From contig JAGYJR010000007.1 in NCBI GenBank assembly GCA_018401995.1, forward strand, positions 1 through 64,000: a stretch of 64,000 nt of DNA, read 5' to 3'. The first letter of the stretch is position 1. Each line of letters begins with the position of its first letter. Positions 37,146-46,120 of the stretch are shown piece after piece. The translations under genes were made by a program, and so were the position numbers. A model generated the notes under the pieces. The model worked only from the letters and a program-made list of their open reading frames with translations. It was not told the DNA's origin and did not search any database. The stretch is from Flavobacterium sp. GTDB taxonomy: Bacteria > Bacteroidota > Bacteroidia > Flavobacteriales > Flavobacteriaceae.

Positions 37146-37156
37146 CATTTAGGTTG

Positions 37157-37164
37157 CAAAAGTA
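37157..37164 (-). promoter_or_regulatory. -7 promoter box (TACTTTTG) for rpsU
   Basis: Exact TAnnTTTG on the minus strand, 29 bp before the ATG and 11 bp before the Shine-Dalgarno. Confidence 0.65.
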
Positions 37165-37210
37165 TAAATAATTTTTAAAACCAAACACGAATTTAGAATA
37201 TTTTTTAAAT

Positions 37211-37241
37211 AAAAAACCAAGACAATTACTATCTTGGTTTT
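37211..37241 (-). terminator. Terminator after the acyl-CoA dehydrogenase gene
   Basis: AAAACCAAGA pairs with TCTTGGTTTT; on the minus strand T's follow directly. 34 bp past the stop. Confidence 0.85.
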
Positions 37242-37274
37242 CAAATGCTTTAATATATTCTATATAAGAAACTA

Positions 37275-38444
37275 CTATTTAACCGCTGGCTTATAATCCT
37301 GATTATCAATAATCATTTTAGAAAGAATTTCTTTTAAAATTTCAGAAGTTCCTCCTCCAATTGGCCCTAAGCGACTATCTCTTAACAATCTTGCCAAAGG
37401 ATATTCTTCCATATAACCGTAACCACCAAGCATCTGCAAACAACTGTAAATGGTTTCATCAGCCACTTGTGTAGATTTTAATTTTGACATTGTAGCTTCT
37501 TTAACCACATATTCTCCTTTATTTAAACGAGCAACAGCCGCATAATTAAAAACTTTACAGTGCTCTACATCCGTTGCATGTTCTACTAATTTATGACGTA
37601 ACGCTTGGAACTGGTTAATCTTTTTACCAAAAGCTTCGCGTTGTCCCATATATTCGATAGTATACTCAATAGCATACTCAGCTCTTGCGTGTGCATTCAC
37701 CCCCATAATCAAACGTTCCAAAGCAAAATGCTGCATAATATAAGGAAACCCTTTACCTTCTTCACCCATTAAATTCTCAACAGGAATTTCAACGTTATCA
37801 AAAGCGATTTCGGCTGTATCAGAAGCTCTCCATCCTAATTTATCTAGCTTTGTAGCTGAAATACCCGGTGTGTTGGTATCCATTAAGAAAATACTAATTC
37901 CTTTATGACCAATTTCTGTATTCGTTTTTGCAGCTACTACATAGTAATCCGCGTAAACTCCATTGGTAATAAAAGTTTTTGACCCATTGATGATATATTT
38001 ATCTCCTTTTTTAACTGCAGTTGTTCGCATCCCTGCTACATCACTTCCACCAAAAGGCTCTGTAATACACAAACCCCCTATTTTATCTCCTGAAATACTT
38101 GGAGCTAAATACTCTTGTTTGATTCTTTCATCACCTTCTGCGTTTAAGTGTGTCATAGCCAAATAAGCGTGAGCCCACATAGCTGCAGCAAAACCAGATG
38201 ATTTTATTTTTTGTAATTCCTCTAAGAAAACAACAGTATAAAACAAATCTAAGTTCATTCCGCCATACGCTTCAGGATAATTTAATCCAAAAAAGCCCAT
38301 GTCACCAAATTTCTTCCAAATAAAGCGCTCGATTGTTCCTGTTTTTTCCCATTTTTCAATATGTGGAACGACTTCTTTTTGTAAAAAATCTCTAAAACTA
38401 TCTCTAAATAATTGATGTTCTTCTGTAAAATATGTTGAATTCAT
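37275..38444 (-). CDS. Acyl-CoA dehydrogenase
   Basis: 389 residues. FAD flavoprotein for the first step of beta-oxidation or amino-acid acyl-CoA breakdown. Signatures: GLCITEPFGGSDVAGMRT (ACADS_1), GSKTFITNG, and the C-terminal QMLGGYGYMEEYPLARLLRD (ACADS_2) followed by GTSEILKEI. The catalytic Glu is probably that in YMEEY (the long-chain/isovaleryl position differs), which I cannot settle by eye. Chain-length specificity unknown. Stand-alone gene. Confidence 0.94.
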   Translation of the reverse strand: MNSTYFTEEHQLFRDSFRDFLQKEVVPHIEKWEKTGTIERFIWKKFGDMGFFGLNYPEAYGGMNLDLFYTVVFLEELQKIKSSGFAAAMWAHAYLAMTHLNAEGDERIKQEYLAPSISGDKIGGLCITEPFGGSDVAGMRTTAVKKGDKYIINGSKTFITNGVYADYYVVAAKTNTEIGHKGISIFLMDTNTPGISATKLDKLGWRASDTAEIAFDNVEIPVENLMGEEGKGFPYIMQHFALERLIMGVNAHARAEYAIEYTIEYMGQREAFGKKINQFQALRHKLVEHATDVEHCKVFNYAAVARLNKGEYVVKEATMSKLKSTQVADETIYSCLQMLGGYGYMEEYPLARLLRDSRLGPIGGGTSEILKEILSKMIIDNQDYKPAVK

Positions 38445-38485
38445 AAGTTTGAAATAAAATGCTTTAAATGTAAAATTGTCTATTC

Positions 38486-39382
38486 TTAATTAAACTCCAA
38501 ATATAAGGCTATTAATTTTAATTTTTCTTGTGGACAATTATTAATTTTTGTTAAATCCTCAATTTTTTTAATTTCTCCATGCATGCTTCTGTAAGTTACA
38601 ATTTCTTTCGCAAAGGCATAATTAAAATAAGGAAAAGCAGCTAAAGTTTTTGTATTACTCGAATTGATATTGATTTTCTTCAACTCTAAATTTTCACCAA
38701 TAAAAAATCGTTTTTGCAAATCTTCATAGGCTTCTGGCGAAACTCCCCAAACAAATTGTAATTGTTCCAATGAAGCAAACATCCCAAATTTATCTTTTTC
38801 TTTTAAGATAATATCCGAAATTTTATCTCCAATTCCGTAAACGGCCATTAAATCTTCTTTGGATGCCAAATTGATGTCTTTCTTTACAATAACTTTTGCT
38901 TTTTTACTTTCAAAAAACTGATGTTTACCTTCTTTTGAGTTGTCTTTATTTTTCACCCAATCTGGAAATTTGAAATACGGCGAAATCTTGTTTAAAACTT
39001 CATCTGAAACTTGGGTTACTTGTTGAAATTCCTTTGCTGAATTGACATATCTGCCTTGGTTCCTAAACGCTTGTAATCGGTTTAATTCTTCTACAGAAAT
39101 TCCTAAAATATAACCTTTATAATCAGTTATAAAGTTGGGATTAAACGGTTTTATTTCATATTTCTTTTCTAACGTTGTTTTTTTCAAACTATCAATTTCA
39201 TGTTGAATAGCTAACCATTGGGAAGATGTAAAATCATCAGAACTTTCTTTTTGAAAAAGCGTAGTGAAATTTACAGTAAAAATCAAAATTTGAAAAATAA
39301 TTAGAATACCTATCAACAAAAAAATCCCACTTCTGTGTTCTCTAGAAAACAAAAAGTAGGATTTTAATTTATTTGGAATCAT
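38486..39382 (-). CDS. Helix-hairpin-helix (ComEA-like) membrane protein
   Basis: 298 residues. A membrane helix at about 17-38 (SGIFLLIGILIIFQILIF) is followed by three HhH units: RLQAFRNQGRYVNSAKEF, the best one at INLASKEDLMAVYGIGDKIS, and ININSSNTKTLAAFPYFNYA. ComEA family proteins bind DNA outside the membrane during uptake; whether this one does is unproven. Its start is 6 bp from the stop of the small protein gene at 39389-39544. Confidence 0.87.
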   Translation of the reverse strand: MIPNKLKSYFLFSREHRSGIFLLIGILIIFQILIFTVNFTTLFQKESSDDFTSSQWLAIQHEIDSLKKTTLEKKYEIKPFNPNFITDYKGYILGISVEELNRLQAFRNQGRYVNSAKEFQQVTQVSDEVLNKISPYFKFPDWVKNKDNSKEGKHQFFESKKAKVIVKKDINLASKEDLMAVYGIGDKISDIILKEKDKFGMFASLEQLQFVWGVSPEAYEDLQKRFFIGENLELKKININSSNTKTLAAFPYFNYAFAKEIVTYRSMHGEIKKIEDLTKINNCPQEKLKLIALYLEFN

Positions 39383-39388
39383 TAGAAA

Positions 39389-39544
39389 TTAGTCTTCTTT
39401 TCTTATTGTTTCGTTATCGTTTTCGCTAAAAGAATCTGGTTCTTGTTTTGGCGGAGTTGTTAATACTCTATAGAAAAAATAACCTGCAAAAGAAATTACA
39501 ATTCCTTGAGTAATAAGCATTGTTAATAAAGCTTCTGTATTCAT
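39389..39544 (-). CDS. Small membrane protein, MetS-like NSS transporter partner
   Basis: 51 residues starting at the ATG at 39544, 21 bp past the stop of the sodium symporter gene: a membrane helix (LLTMLITQGIVISFAGYFFY) and an acidic, charged tail (KQEPDSFSENDNETIRKED). In Corynebacterium the methionine/alanine NSS carrier MetP needs a small one-helix protein MetS encoded next to it. The position and topology match, though sequence similarity cannot be judged at this length. Confidence 0.75.
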   Translation of the reverse strand: MNTEALLTMLITQGIVISFAGYFFYRVLTTPPKQEPDSFSENDNETIRKED

Positions 39545-39565
39545 GATGTTTCTTTTTTTAAATTA

Positions 39566-41236
39566 TTATTCTGTAGCTCTTCCTTCTCTTCTTCTTTTTT
39601 GGAATGCAATGTAAACTAATACACTAATAAAAACGAACAAACCTAAAAGTAAAAATCTAGCAATGTTGATGTAAAACATCTTATCATTTAGTGCTGTTTG
39701 TGTTGCAACATCAGTAGCTAAAGCTAATTGCTCTTTAATTCCAGCGTGCGTAATTGTTTTTATAATTGACCCATTATCTAAAGTCCAACCATTACCAGAA
39801 AACAGACTATTAAAACTACCCGACCAATCATTATTTAAAGGTTTGAATAAAGAACCTAAGAAAATAATAATCAACATAACTGGAGTCACATATTTAATGA
39901 TGTATTTATAAACATTAGGCACTTTGATATCTGCTCCACTTGTAATTTCTCTCCATCCTTTTTTCATTCCAAAAACCCAAGAAAACAAAATAGTTTCCAT
40001 CATAGCAAAAACTACCAAACTTACGGTTCCTGCCCAATAATCATATTCATCAAAAACTCCTTCTTGGAAGAAAATCACAGTTGGCATACCTAATATCAAA
40101 ATCATAGCACCAAATGACCAAGCACCTTTGGTTTGATTCCAATTGAATTCGTCTCTCATGAAACCAATCCATGGCGTTCCCATTGCTAATGAAGATGTAA
40201 TTCCTGCAAAGAATAACAATCCAAACCAGAAAACTCCGGCTAAAATTGAAAGTACATCACCCCATTGTTGGAATAGATAAGGCATCGTTTGAAATGCCAT
40301 ACCAAAACCTGCATTTTCTAAAACCCAATCCAAACCTAAATAACCAGCAGCAATAGGAATTACGATTAAACTTCCTAAAACTACTTCTACAAACTCATTC
40401 ATAAAACCTGCTGAAACCGCATTTAAAGCAATATCATCTTTCGCTTCTAAATAAGCTGCATAACAATGAATGGTTCCCATACCAACAGATAATGTGAAGA
40501 AAATCTGTCCAGCAGCGGCCATCCAAACTTTTAAATCCAATAAGGATTCATATTGTGGTGTCCATAAAAAGTTCAAACCATCCCAAGCATTTGCATTAGG
40601 GAAAATTTCCGAAGCGCCGCTTGTTCCTAATGTTAATCCTCTAATAGCTAAAAGCACTCCGAAGAAAATCAATAATGGCATACCAATTTTGGCTACTTTC
40701 TCAATTCCTTTTAATCCTTTAGATAAAATATAGGTATTTAAAACCAAACAAACGATATAAAACACAACCGCTTCATAAGGAATTCCTGTAGTAGATTGAC
40801 CAATATCAACATAAGAATTAAAGAAACCAGCTACTTCAGCCTGACTCATTCCATTAAATGTACCGACAATCGAGTGGTATACATAAGACATTGTCCAAGA
40901 TTCAATATAACAATAATATGCTGCAACTGCTATATTTGTAAAAATTCCAAAAACACCAATGTATTTTAAAATTCTTCCTTTTACCATTGAATCTAAAATA
41001 TAAGGTGTACTGTGATTTCCATGACGTCCACCAAAACGACCCGAAGACCATTCTATGAACAATAAGGGAATACCCATTACTACAAAACACACTAAATAAG
41101 GAATAATAAATGCGCCACCGCCATTTTGAACAGCTTGTACGGGAAATCTCAAAAAGTTACCTAATCCTACAGCATTACCTGCCATTGCTAAAATTAGACC
41201 AACACGAGATCCCCACCCATCAGATTTTACAGACAT
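39566..41236 (-). CDS. Sodium-dependent transporter, NSS/SNF family
   Basis: 556 residues, about 12 membrane helices. Helix 1 has the sodium and substrate signature GNAVGLGNFLRFP followed by GGGAFIIPY; helix 6 region ASGxIFFTLSVGMGTI is visible as AAGQIFFTLSVGMGTIHCYA. Imports a small amino acid or similar amine with sodium; substrate not deducible. Followed by its probable small subunit. A palindrome overlaps the promoter. Confidence 0.94.
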   Translation of the reverse strand: MSVKSDGWGSRVGLILAMAGNAVGLGNFLRFPVQAVQNGGGAFIIPYLVCFVVMGIPLLFIEWSSGRFGGRHGNHSTPYILDSMVKGRILKYIGVFGIFTNIAVAAYYCYIESWTMSYVYHSIVGTFNGMSQAEVAGFFNSYVDIGQSTTGIPYEAVVFYIVCLVLNTYILSKGLKGIEKVAKIGMPLLIFFGVLLAIRGLTLGTSGASEIFPNANAWDGLNFLWTPQYESLLDLKVWMAAAGQIFFTLSVGMGTIHCYAAYLEAKDDIALNAVSAGFMNEFVEVVLGSLIVIPIAAGYLGLDWVLENAGFGMAFQTMPYLFQQWGDVLSILAGVFWFGLLFFAGITSSLAMGTPWIGFMRDEFNWNQTKGAWSFGAMILILGMPTVIFFQEGVFDEYDYWAGTVSLVVFAMMETILFSWVFGMKKGWREITSGADIKVPNVYKYIIKYVTPVMLIIIFLGSLFKPLNNDWSGSFNSLFSGNGWTLDNGSIIKTITHAGIKEQLALATDVATQTALNDKMFYINIARFLLLGLFVFISVLVYIAFQKRRREGRATE

Positions 41237-41263
41237 AAAATATTTTATTGGTTGTTAATCGTT

Positions 41264-41283
41264 CAAAGATACTAAAAGTATCT
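41264..41283 (-). promoter_or_regulatory. -7 box (TATCTTTG) with overlapping palindrome, NSS gene
   Basis: TATCTTTG at 41264-41271 (minus) is an exact TAnnTTTG. A palindrome AGATACT-AAA-AGTATCT at 41267-41283 covers its upstream half, so a repressor could bind there. 28 bp before the ATG. Confidence 0.5.
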
Positions 41284-41324
41284 AAAAAAAAAAGAAAAGT
41301 AAAAAAATATGGCCTTTCGTTAGA

Positions 41325-41546
41325 TTATAAATCAAAAACCGAACTCCTTTTTGTATAAATCATATCTTTTAACTTAAGCAAAAAAGCTAAAGTCAAGTAA
41401 AAACCAAAGCCCAAACCTACTGTTATAAACGATATGTACACAAAAAATAAACGCACATTAGAAGCGCGTATACCCAACCTATCCGCTAATCGACTGGCTA
41501 CATAAAATCCGTGACGTTCAAAAAAAAGATATAAACTTCTAATCAT
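41325..41546 (-). CDS. PspC domain protein
   Basis: 73 residues. VASRLADRLGIRASNVRLFFVYISFITVG is the PspC fold: a short amphipathic helix and one or two membrane helices. Small PspC proteins are linked to envelope stress. Own -7 box upstream; 28 bp after the DUF2851 gene. Confidence 0.87.
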   Translation of the reverse strand: MIRSLYLFFERHGFYVASRLADRLGIRASNVRLFFVYISFITVGLGFGFYLTLAFLLKLKDMIYTKRSSVFDL

Positions 41547-41563
41547 ACTAGTATTGTAGATTA

Positions 41564-41571
41564 CAAATTTA
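41564..41571 (-). promoter_or_regulatory. -7 promoter box (TAAATTTG) for the PspC gene
   Basis: Exact TAnnTTTG on the minus strand, 17 bp before the ATG. Confidence 0.55.
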
Positions 41572-41574
41572 CTA

Positions 41575-42840
41575 CTAATTTTTTAATAAATGAATTCCAA
41601 TTTGACACTGCAAACACCGATTCATTTCGCAATAATTTTTCTTCAATTGTAATAAAGCTTGTGTTTGAAAAGTATTTTCTGTCGGAATTCCAATAGTGTT
41701 AAACTTTGAAATAACTGCATTAGATTCTGCTTTTAATTGCTTCATCAAGTCCAATAAATCTTCTGTTTTATCAGTTCCTTGATAATTTGAATAAGCAAAT
41801 TGCAAAGGCAAGACGGAATTTACAAACAACAAATCCACAAAATTACTTGAAAGAGATTTCTTCTTTTTTGGACTTTCTTTGTCAAACTGATAATGTGTTT
41901 CCCAATATTTAGATGCGCAAACCGAAAATAATTCTCGCAATTCTTTCATATTAGAGTTAGCTGTCAATATTTGAAATACATTATGGTATTTATGAAATAA
42001 AGTGGCTAATTGTGCCAAACGAATCGTTGGAAAATTATCTGGTCTTAATTTGAAAAATTGCACTTCTTGCTTCATCGATTTCAATTGGTATTTTTGTTTC
42101 AAATACAACCAAATTCGCTGCAATTCTTTAGGATAATTATCTTCAAAATGATTTTCTAATAATCCTGAAATTCCAAAAAACAATGCTTCCAAATGTTGTA
42201 AATTGTCTCGTTCTTTTCTTATAACGGAAAAAGGTAACTCTTTGGCAATAGCAAAAAATGCAGCACCATTCGAATTCAAACCGAAATTTTTCATCAACAA
42301 ACCATAAACAACTTGTTCCCAATCAAATTTTGTTTCCTGCAACAAAGTAGTAACCACTTGACTTTTTTGTTCCAAACGTTCAAAAAACAAGCGTTCTTGC
42401 CAATTTTGAATCAAAAAATCATCTACAGAAGCCAGTTCGTTTTCGCAATTAATCCATGATTTGGGTCGAAATAAATTTTGGTATTGTTTGATTTGTTCGT
42501 TCGAAACATAATTCTTTAGCTCCAAAACAGGAATAGCTTCATTATTTTTCCGAAAAACATCAATATCGTGTTCCCAAACTACGTGCAAAATCACATTATC
42601 ATAATTAACATCTGATTGATGATTGTGCAAATACCAATCCGAAGATTTCAGATGCATTTCAATATTTCCAGCCCATTTTTGGCCACCAATAATCAATTGC
42701 GCATTGAAAAAATCCGGCCCAGCCGATTGTAAATAATGTCCGAAATGTAAAATATGAAGTGGTTCTCCGGTAGTGGTTTGGAGTTGGGTTATATCCAAGC
42801 GTTTGTATAACCAAAGGTGGTGTAAAAAATCTTCTTTCAT
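41575..42840 (-). CDS. DUF2851 family protein
   Basis: 421 residues. MKEDFLHHLWLYKRLD and GHYLQSAGPDFFNAQLIIGG, then GNIEMHLKSSDWYLH and HVVWEHD, are typical of DUF2851. This family is almost restricted to Bacteroidota and has no known function; the last part has a Cys-rich CEMNRCLQCQIG motif. A longer frame opens upstream (42942) but runs across the divergent promoter; the ATG at 42840 gives the conserved beginning. Confidence 0.9.
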   Translation of the reverse strand: MKEDFLHHLWLYKRLDITQLQTTTGEPLHILHFGHYLQSAGPDFFNAQLIIGGQKWAGNIEMHLKSSDWYLHNHQSDVNYDNVILHVVWEHDIDVFRKNNEAIPVLELKNYVSNEQIKQYQNLFRPKSWINCENELASVDDFLIQNWQERLFFERLEQKSQVVTTLLQETKFDWEQVVYGLLMKNFGLNSNGAAFFAIAKELPFSVIRKERDNLQHLEALFFGISGLLENHFEDNYPKELQRIWLYLKQKYQLKSMKQEVQFFKLRPDNFPTIRLAQLATLFHKYHNVFQILTANSNMKELRELFSVCASKYWETHYQFDKESPKKKKSLSSNFVDLLFVNSVLPLQFAYSNYQGTDKTEDLLDLMKQLKAESNAVISKFNTIGIPTENTFQTQALLQLKKNYCEMNRCLQCQIGIHLLKN

Positions 42841-42865
42841 CTGTATGGCGTATAAAATAGTAGTA

Positions 42866-42889
42866 CGAAGATAAAAAAAATTATATTTG
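42866..42889. promoter_or_regulatory. Divergent -7 boxes for DUF2851 and the PNGase-like gene
   Basis: Plus strand: TATATTTG at 42882-42889, 18 bp before the ATG at 42908. Minus strand: TATCTTCG at 42866-42873 (one mismatch), 25 bp before the ATG at 42840. The boxes are 8 bp apart, so the two start sites may compete. Confidence 0.5.
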
Positions 42890-42907
42890 TAAACCAAATT
42901 TATTCCA

Positions 42908-44596
42908 ATGAAAAAGTTTTTTACTTTCCTTTTAATCAGCACTTTTACAATAGTTCAAGCGCAAAAAACCAAAACTAACAACAACACAATAAAAGTAAGT
43001 TATTCCAAAAGTTACAATGGAAAACTCCAAGAAAACCAAGACAACATTTGGATTTTTACGAATTCCAATGAAACGCTGATTACTTCGGAATACACCATTT
43101 TACAGAAAAGTAATTTTCCTTACGAACAAACGCTTGTAAAACGAGATAAAAACGCACTTCTTCAAACAACCCAATTGAAGAAAAATGCTTCAACATCTAC
43201 TTTAGACAGCATTTCATTGGGAAAACAAAGCTTTGAATTTAGTGATGAAACCAAGAAAATTTTGGGTTACAAATGTAAAAAAGCAAAAACAATTATTAAT
43301 TCGAATACGATTGAACTTTGGTATACCAATGAATTAAACGTTAATGGAGCGCCAACAGTTTTAGGACAAAATTTAGGTTTGGTTTTGGAAATGGTTCGCA
43401 ACGGAAATTTTGTAATTAGTGCTACCAAAATTGAAAAATTGAAGAATGATTCACCATCGAATTTGTTGTCAAAAAACACTACTCCAAGCACTATTATTGA
43501 CGGACTTTCCTATAAAGATTTGGTTTGGAAAAGTCGTTTTACAACCATTCCTGTTTTTAAAGATGAAATTGTAAATTTTTCGTCGGAATCTAAGTCGAAT
43601 GATAGCATTTTACGTTTTGCCAATGGAACCATCATTGTGAAAAAAGTTACTTTCCCTGAATTGAAAAAAGGAGAATTGGTATTTTTAGATTTATTGGAAC
43701 AATCCAATGGCGATGCTTATGATAGAACGGGTTCGGTTTTTGTTATTCCAGAAGATAAAAAGCAATCTTTTTTTGATGGCTTACAAAATGGTGCGAATGT
43801 GCTGCCAATCTACGAAAATGGAAACGGTAAAAAATACCAAGGCGTTATAGCAACTGAAAATTATTCGCCCATTATTGAATTGATGCGATTTTTCACACCA
43901 TTTGGAATCAAACAATACAATTACATTCAGTTGAAAGATAAAAATTGGCATGAAATTGTGCCGTATCGCATGGATATTTCGGAACTAAAACCAAATTTAT
44001 CTGGAAAATCGCTTTATGTTGGTACATTCATTGGCAACTACGACAAAGGCGGACACAAAATTTCCATGAATATTACGGTTCATCCAAGTGAAAGTATTTT
44101 GGATAACAATACGGTTTCGATTCCTTTGTTTAACACAACTAACGTAATGGAAATGGCGGGTCAAGAATATGCCACAATGTTCAATCATGAAAAAGGTTTA
44201 GAAGTAACCTTTACTTTGGATAAAACAGTAAAAAATGCACAATTGCGTTACATTACAACGGGTCACGGTGGTTGGCAAAATGGCGATGAATTTCTTTTAA
44301 AACGTAATACGATTGTTTTGAACGGAAAAGAAGTATTCTCGTTTTTACCTTGGCGACAAGATTGTGGTGGTTATCGTTTGTTCAATCCAGCTTCTGGAAA
44401 TTTTAATGATGGTTTGTCTTCATCAGATTTGAGTCGCGCCAATTGGTGTCCGGGAACGGCTACGAATCCTATTTATATTGAATTGGGTGATTTGGAATCT
44501 GGCTCGCATACCATTCAAGTAAAAATTCCTCAAGGTGAAAATGAAGGCGGCAGTTTTAGTTCTTGGAATGTTTCTGGGGTTTTGATTGGGGAGTAA
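42908..44596 (+). CDS. Secreted PNGase F-like amidase with GLPGLI-like N-terminal domain
   Basis: 562 residues. Signal peptide (residues 1-19, ending VQAQ), an N-terminal domain at about 20-180 of the GLPGLI type (WYTNELNVNGAPTVLGQNL, GLVLEM), and a PNGase F fold at about 205-560. YDRTGSVFV places Asp272 at the catalytic Asp60 position of PNGase F, GDEFLLKRNTIVLN places Glu461 at the Glu206 position, and RANWCPGTA matches the RAGWCPGMA motif. Glu118 appears to be replaced by Gly (LYVGTFI). PNGase F cleaves N-glycans from Asn. The layout resembles type II PNGase F with its extra N-terminal domain. Confidence 0.85.
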   Translation: MKKFFTFLLISTFTIVQAQKTKTNNNTIKVSYSKSYNGKLQENQDNIWIFTNSNETLITSEYTILQKSNFPYEQTLVKRDKNALLQTTQLKKNASTSTLDSISLGKQSFEFSDETKKILGYKCKKAKTIINSNTIELWYTNELNVNGAPTVLGQNLGLVLEMVRNGNFVISATKIEKLKNDSPSNLLSKNTTPSTIIDGLSYKDLVWKSRFTTIPVFKDEIVNFSSESKSNDSILRFANGTIIVKKVTFPELKKGELVFLDLLEQSNGDAYDRTGSVFVIPEDKKQSFFDGLQNGANVLPIYENGNGKKYQGVIATENYSPIIELMRFFTPFGIKQYNYIQLKDKNWHEIVPYRMDISELKPNLSGKSLYVGTFIGNYDKGGHKISMNITVHPSESILDNNTVSIPLFNTTNVMEMAGQEYATMFNHEKGLEVTFTLDKTVKNAQLRYITTGHGGWQNGDEFLLKRNTIVLNGKEVFSFLPWRQDCGGYRLFNPASGNFNDGLSSSDLSRANWCPGTATNPIYIELGDLESGSHTIQVKIPQGENEGGSFSSWNVSGVLIGE

Positions 44597-44625
44597 AAAA
44601 AGCTGCTCTAAAAAGAACAGCTTTT
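44596..44625 (+). terminator. Terminator of the PNGase-like gene
   Basis: AAAAGCTG and CAGCTTTT pair around a 13-base loop directly after the stop codon; only a short T-tract follows. Confidence 0.75.
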
Positions 44626-44642
44626 CTACAATATTTTCTGAG

Positions 44643-44663
44643 AAGCTGAAACCAGTTCAGCTT
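44643..44663. repeat. Interspersed palindrome, copy 2
   Basis: AAGCTGAA, loop ACCAG, TTCAGCTT, followed by GACAAACTATG. Matches 21912-21932; the T-A pair there is an A-T pair here. Confidence 0.75.
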
Positions 44664-44675
44664 GACAAACTATGA

Positions 44676-46037
44676 TTACTTTATCGAGTTGATAATGTCG
44701 TGTTTCGTAATGATATGATGTTTTCCGTTTCCTAAATCTACTAAAACCGCTTGATTTTCTTTGGTAATTAATTTAGACACCTCTTCAATACTCGCATTTC
44801 TATTTACCATTGGGAATGGCGCTCCCATTACTTCACGAATAGGTCTTTCAGCCGTATTTTTGTCAGAAATATAACTTTGGAATAAATCTGATTCGTCAAC
44901 TGAACCTACAAATCCATTAACGTCAATTACTGGAATTTGTGAAATTTTGTATTTTCTCATGCGTTCAATGGCGTGCGAAACCAATTCTTCCGTACGGACT
45001 ACAACCAAAGGTTTATCGATATGTTCTTTGATTAAATCTTCCGCTTTTGTGATTTCTTCTTCTAGGAATCCTCTTTCGCGCATCCAATCGTCATTGAACA
45101 TTTTCCCAACATAACGGCTTCCAGAATCGTGGAATAAAACTACTACAACATCGTCTGGCTTGAAATGTTCTTTTAATTGTAACGTTCCTTTTATGGCTGC
45201 TCCAGCTGAGTTTCCAACGAAAATCCCTTCTTCCAAAGCAATTTTTCTGGTGTAAACTGCTGCATCTTTATCGGTAACTTTTGTAAAACCGTCGATTAAT
45301 GAAAAATCTACGTTTTGAGGTAAAATATCTTCACCAATTCCTTCCGTGATGTACGAATAAATTTCGTTCTCGTCAAAAATTCCTGTTTCATGGTATTTTT
45401 TGAATACGGAACCATAGGTATCAATTCCCCAAATTTTAATGTTTGGATTTTTTTCTTTTAAATATTTAGCCACCCCAGAAATCGTTCCACCAGTTCCTAC
45501 TCCAACAATAAAATGTGTGATTTTCCCTTCGGTTTGTTCCCAAATTTCTGGTCCTGTTTGTTCGTAGTGTGCGATAGCATTACTTGGGTTATCGTATTGA
45601 TTTACGTACCAAGAATTTGGAATTTCTTCTCCCAATTTTTTAGAAACTGAGTAATACGAACGAGGATCGGTTGGTTCCACATCCGTTGGACAAACGATTA
45701 CTTTTGCACCAACAGCTCGTAAAATATCTGATTTTTCTTTAGATTGCTTGTCAGAAATCACGAAAATACATTTATAACCTTTAACAATAGCAGCCAATGC
45801 TAAGCCCATTCCCGTGTTTCCAGAAGTTCCTTCGATGATGGTTCCTCCAGGTTTTAATCTTCCGTCGGCTTCGGCGTCTTCAATCATTTTTAGAGCCATT
45901 CTATCTTTTACAGAATTTCCTGGATTGAAGGTTTCAACTTTAGCTAATACCAAAGCATCAATTTCAGCAGTTACTTTGTTTAGTTTTACTAATGGTGTGT
46001 TACCAATGGTTTCTAATATGTTTTTTGCGTATTTCAT
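44676..46037 (-). CDS. PLP-dependent cystathionine beta-synthase / cysteine synthase with CBS pair
   Basis: 453 residues. A fold type II PLP domain (about 1-320): IGNTPLVKLN, NPGNSVKDR with the PLP Lys, the phosphate or substrate loop EGTSGNTGMGLA, and GTGGTISGVA. Two CBS domains follow (about 335-453), which in such enzymes bind adenine nucleotides or SAM. It makes cystathionine from serine and homocysteine or cysteine from O-acetylserine; the sequence alone does not decide. TTG-N18-TATCTTTG promoter upstream. Confidence 0.93.
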   Translation of the reverse strand: MKYAKNILETIGNTPLVKLNKVTAEIDALVLAKVETFNPGNSVKDRMALKMIEDAEADGRLKPGGTIIEGTSGNTGMGLALAAIVKGYKCIFVISDKQSKEKSDILRAVGAKVIVCPTDVEPTDPRSYYSVSKKLGEEIPNSWYVNQYDNPSNAIAHYEQTGPEIWEQTEGKITHFIVGVGTGGTISGVAKYLKEKNPNIKIWGIDTYGSVFKKYHETGIFDENEIYSYITEGIGEDILPQNVDFSLIDGFTKVTDKDAAVYTRKIALEEGIFVGNSAGAAIKGTLQLKEHFKPDDVVVVLFHDSGSRYVGKMFNDDWMRERGFLEEEITKAEDLIKEHIDKPLVVVRTEELVSHAIERMRKYKISQIPVIDVNGFVGSVDESDLFQSYISDKNTAERPIREVMGAPFPMVNRNASIEEVSKLITKENQAVLVDLGNGKHHIITKHDIINSIK

Positions 46038-46069
46038 CTTTTTTTAAGTAATGGGTATTAATCTTTTTG

Positions 46070-46098
46070 CAAAGATAGTGTGAATATTACGAATACAA
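46070..46098 (-). promoter_or_regulatory. Promoter: TTG, 18 bp, TATCTTTG (CBS gene)
   Basis: On the minus strand TTG at 46096-46098 and TATCTTTG at 46070-46077, 18-bp spacer, 32 bp before the ATG. One of the most complete promoter matches in the window. Confidence 0.7.
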
Positions 46099-46120
46099 AA
46101 AAGAAAATAGAAAGCTAACT

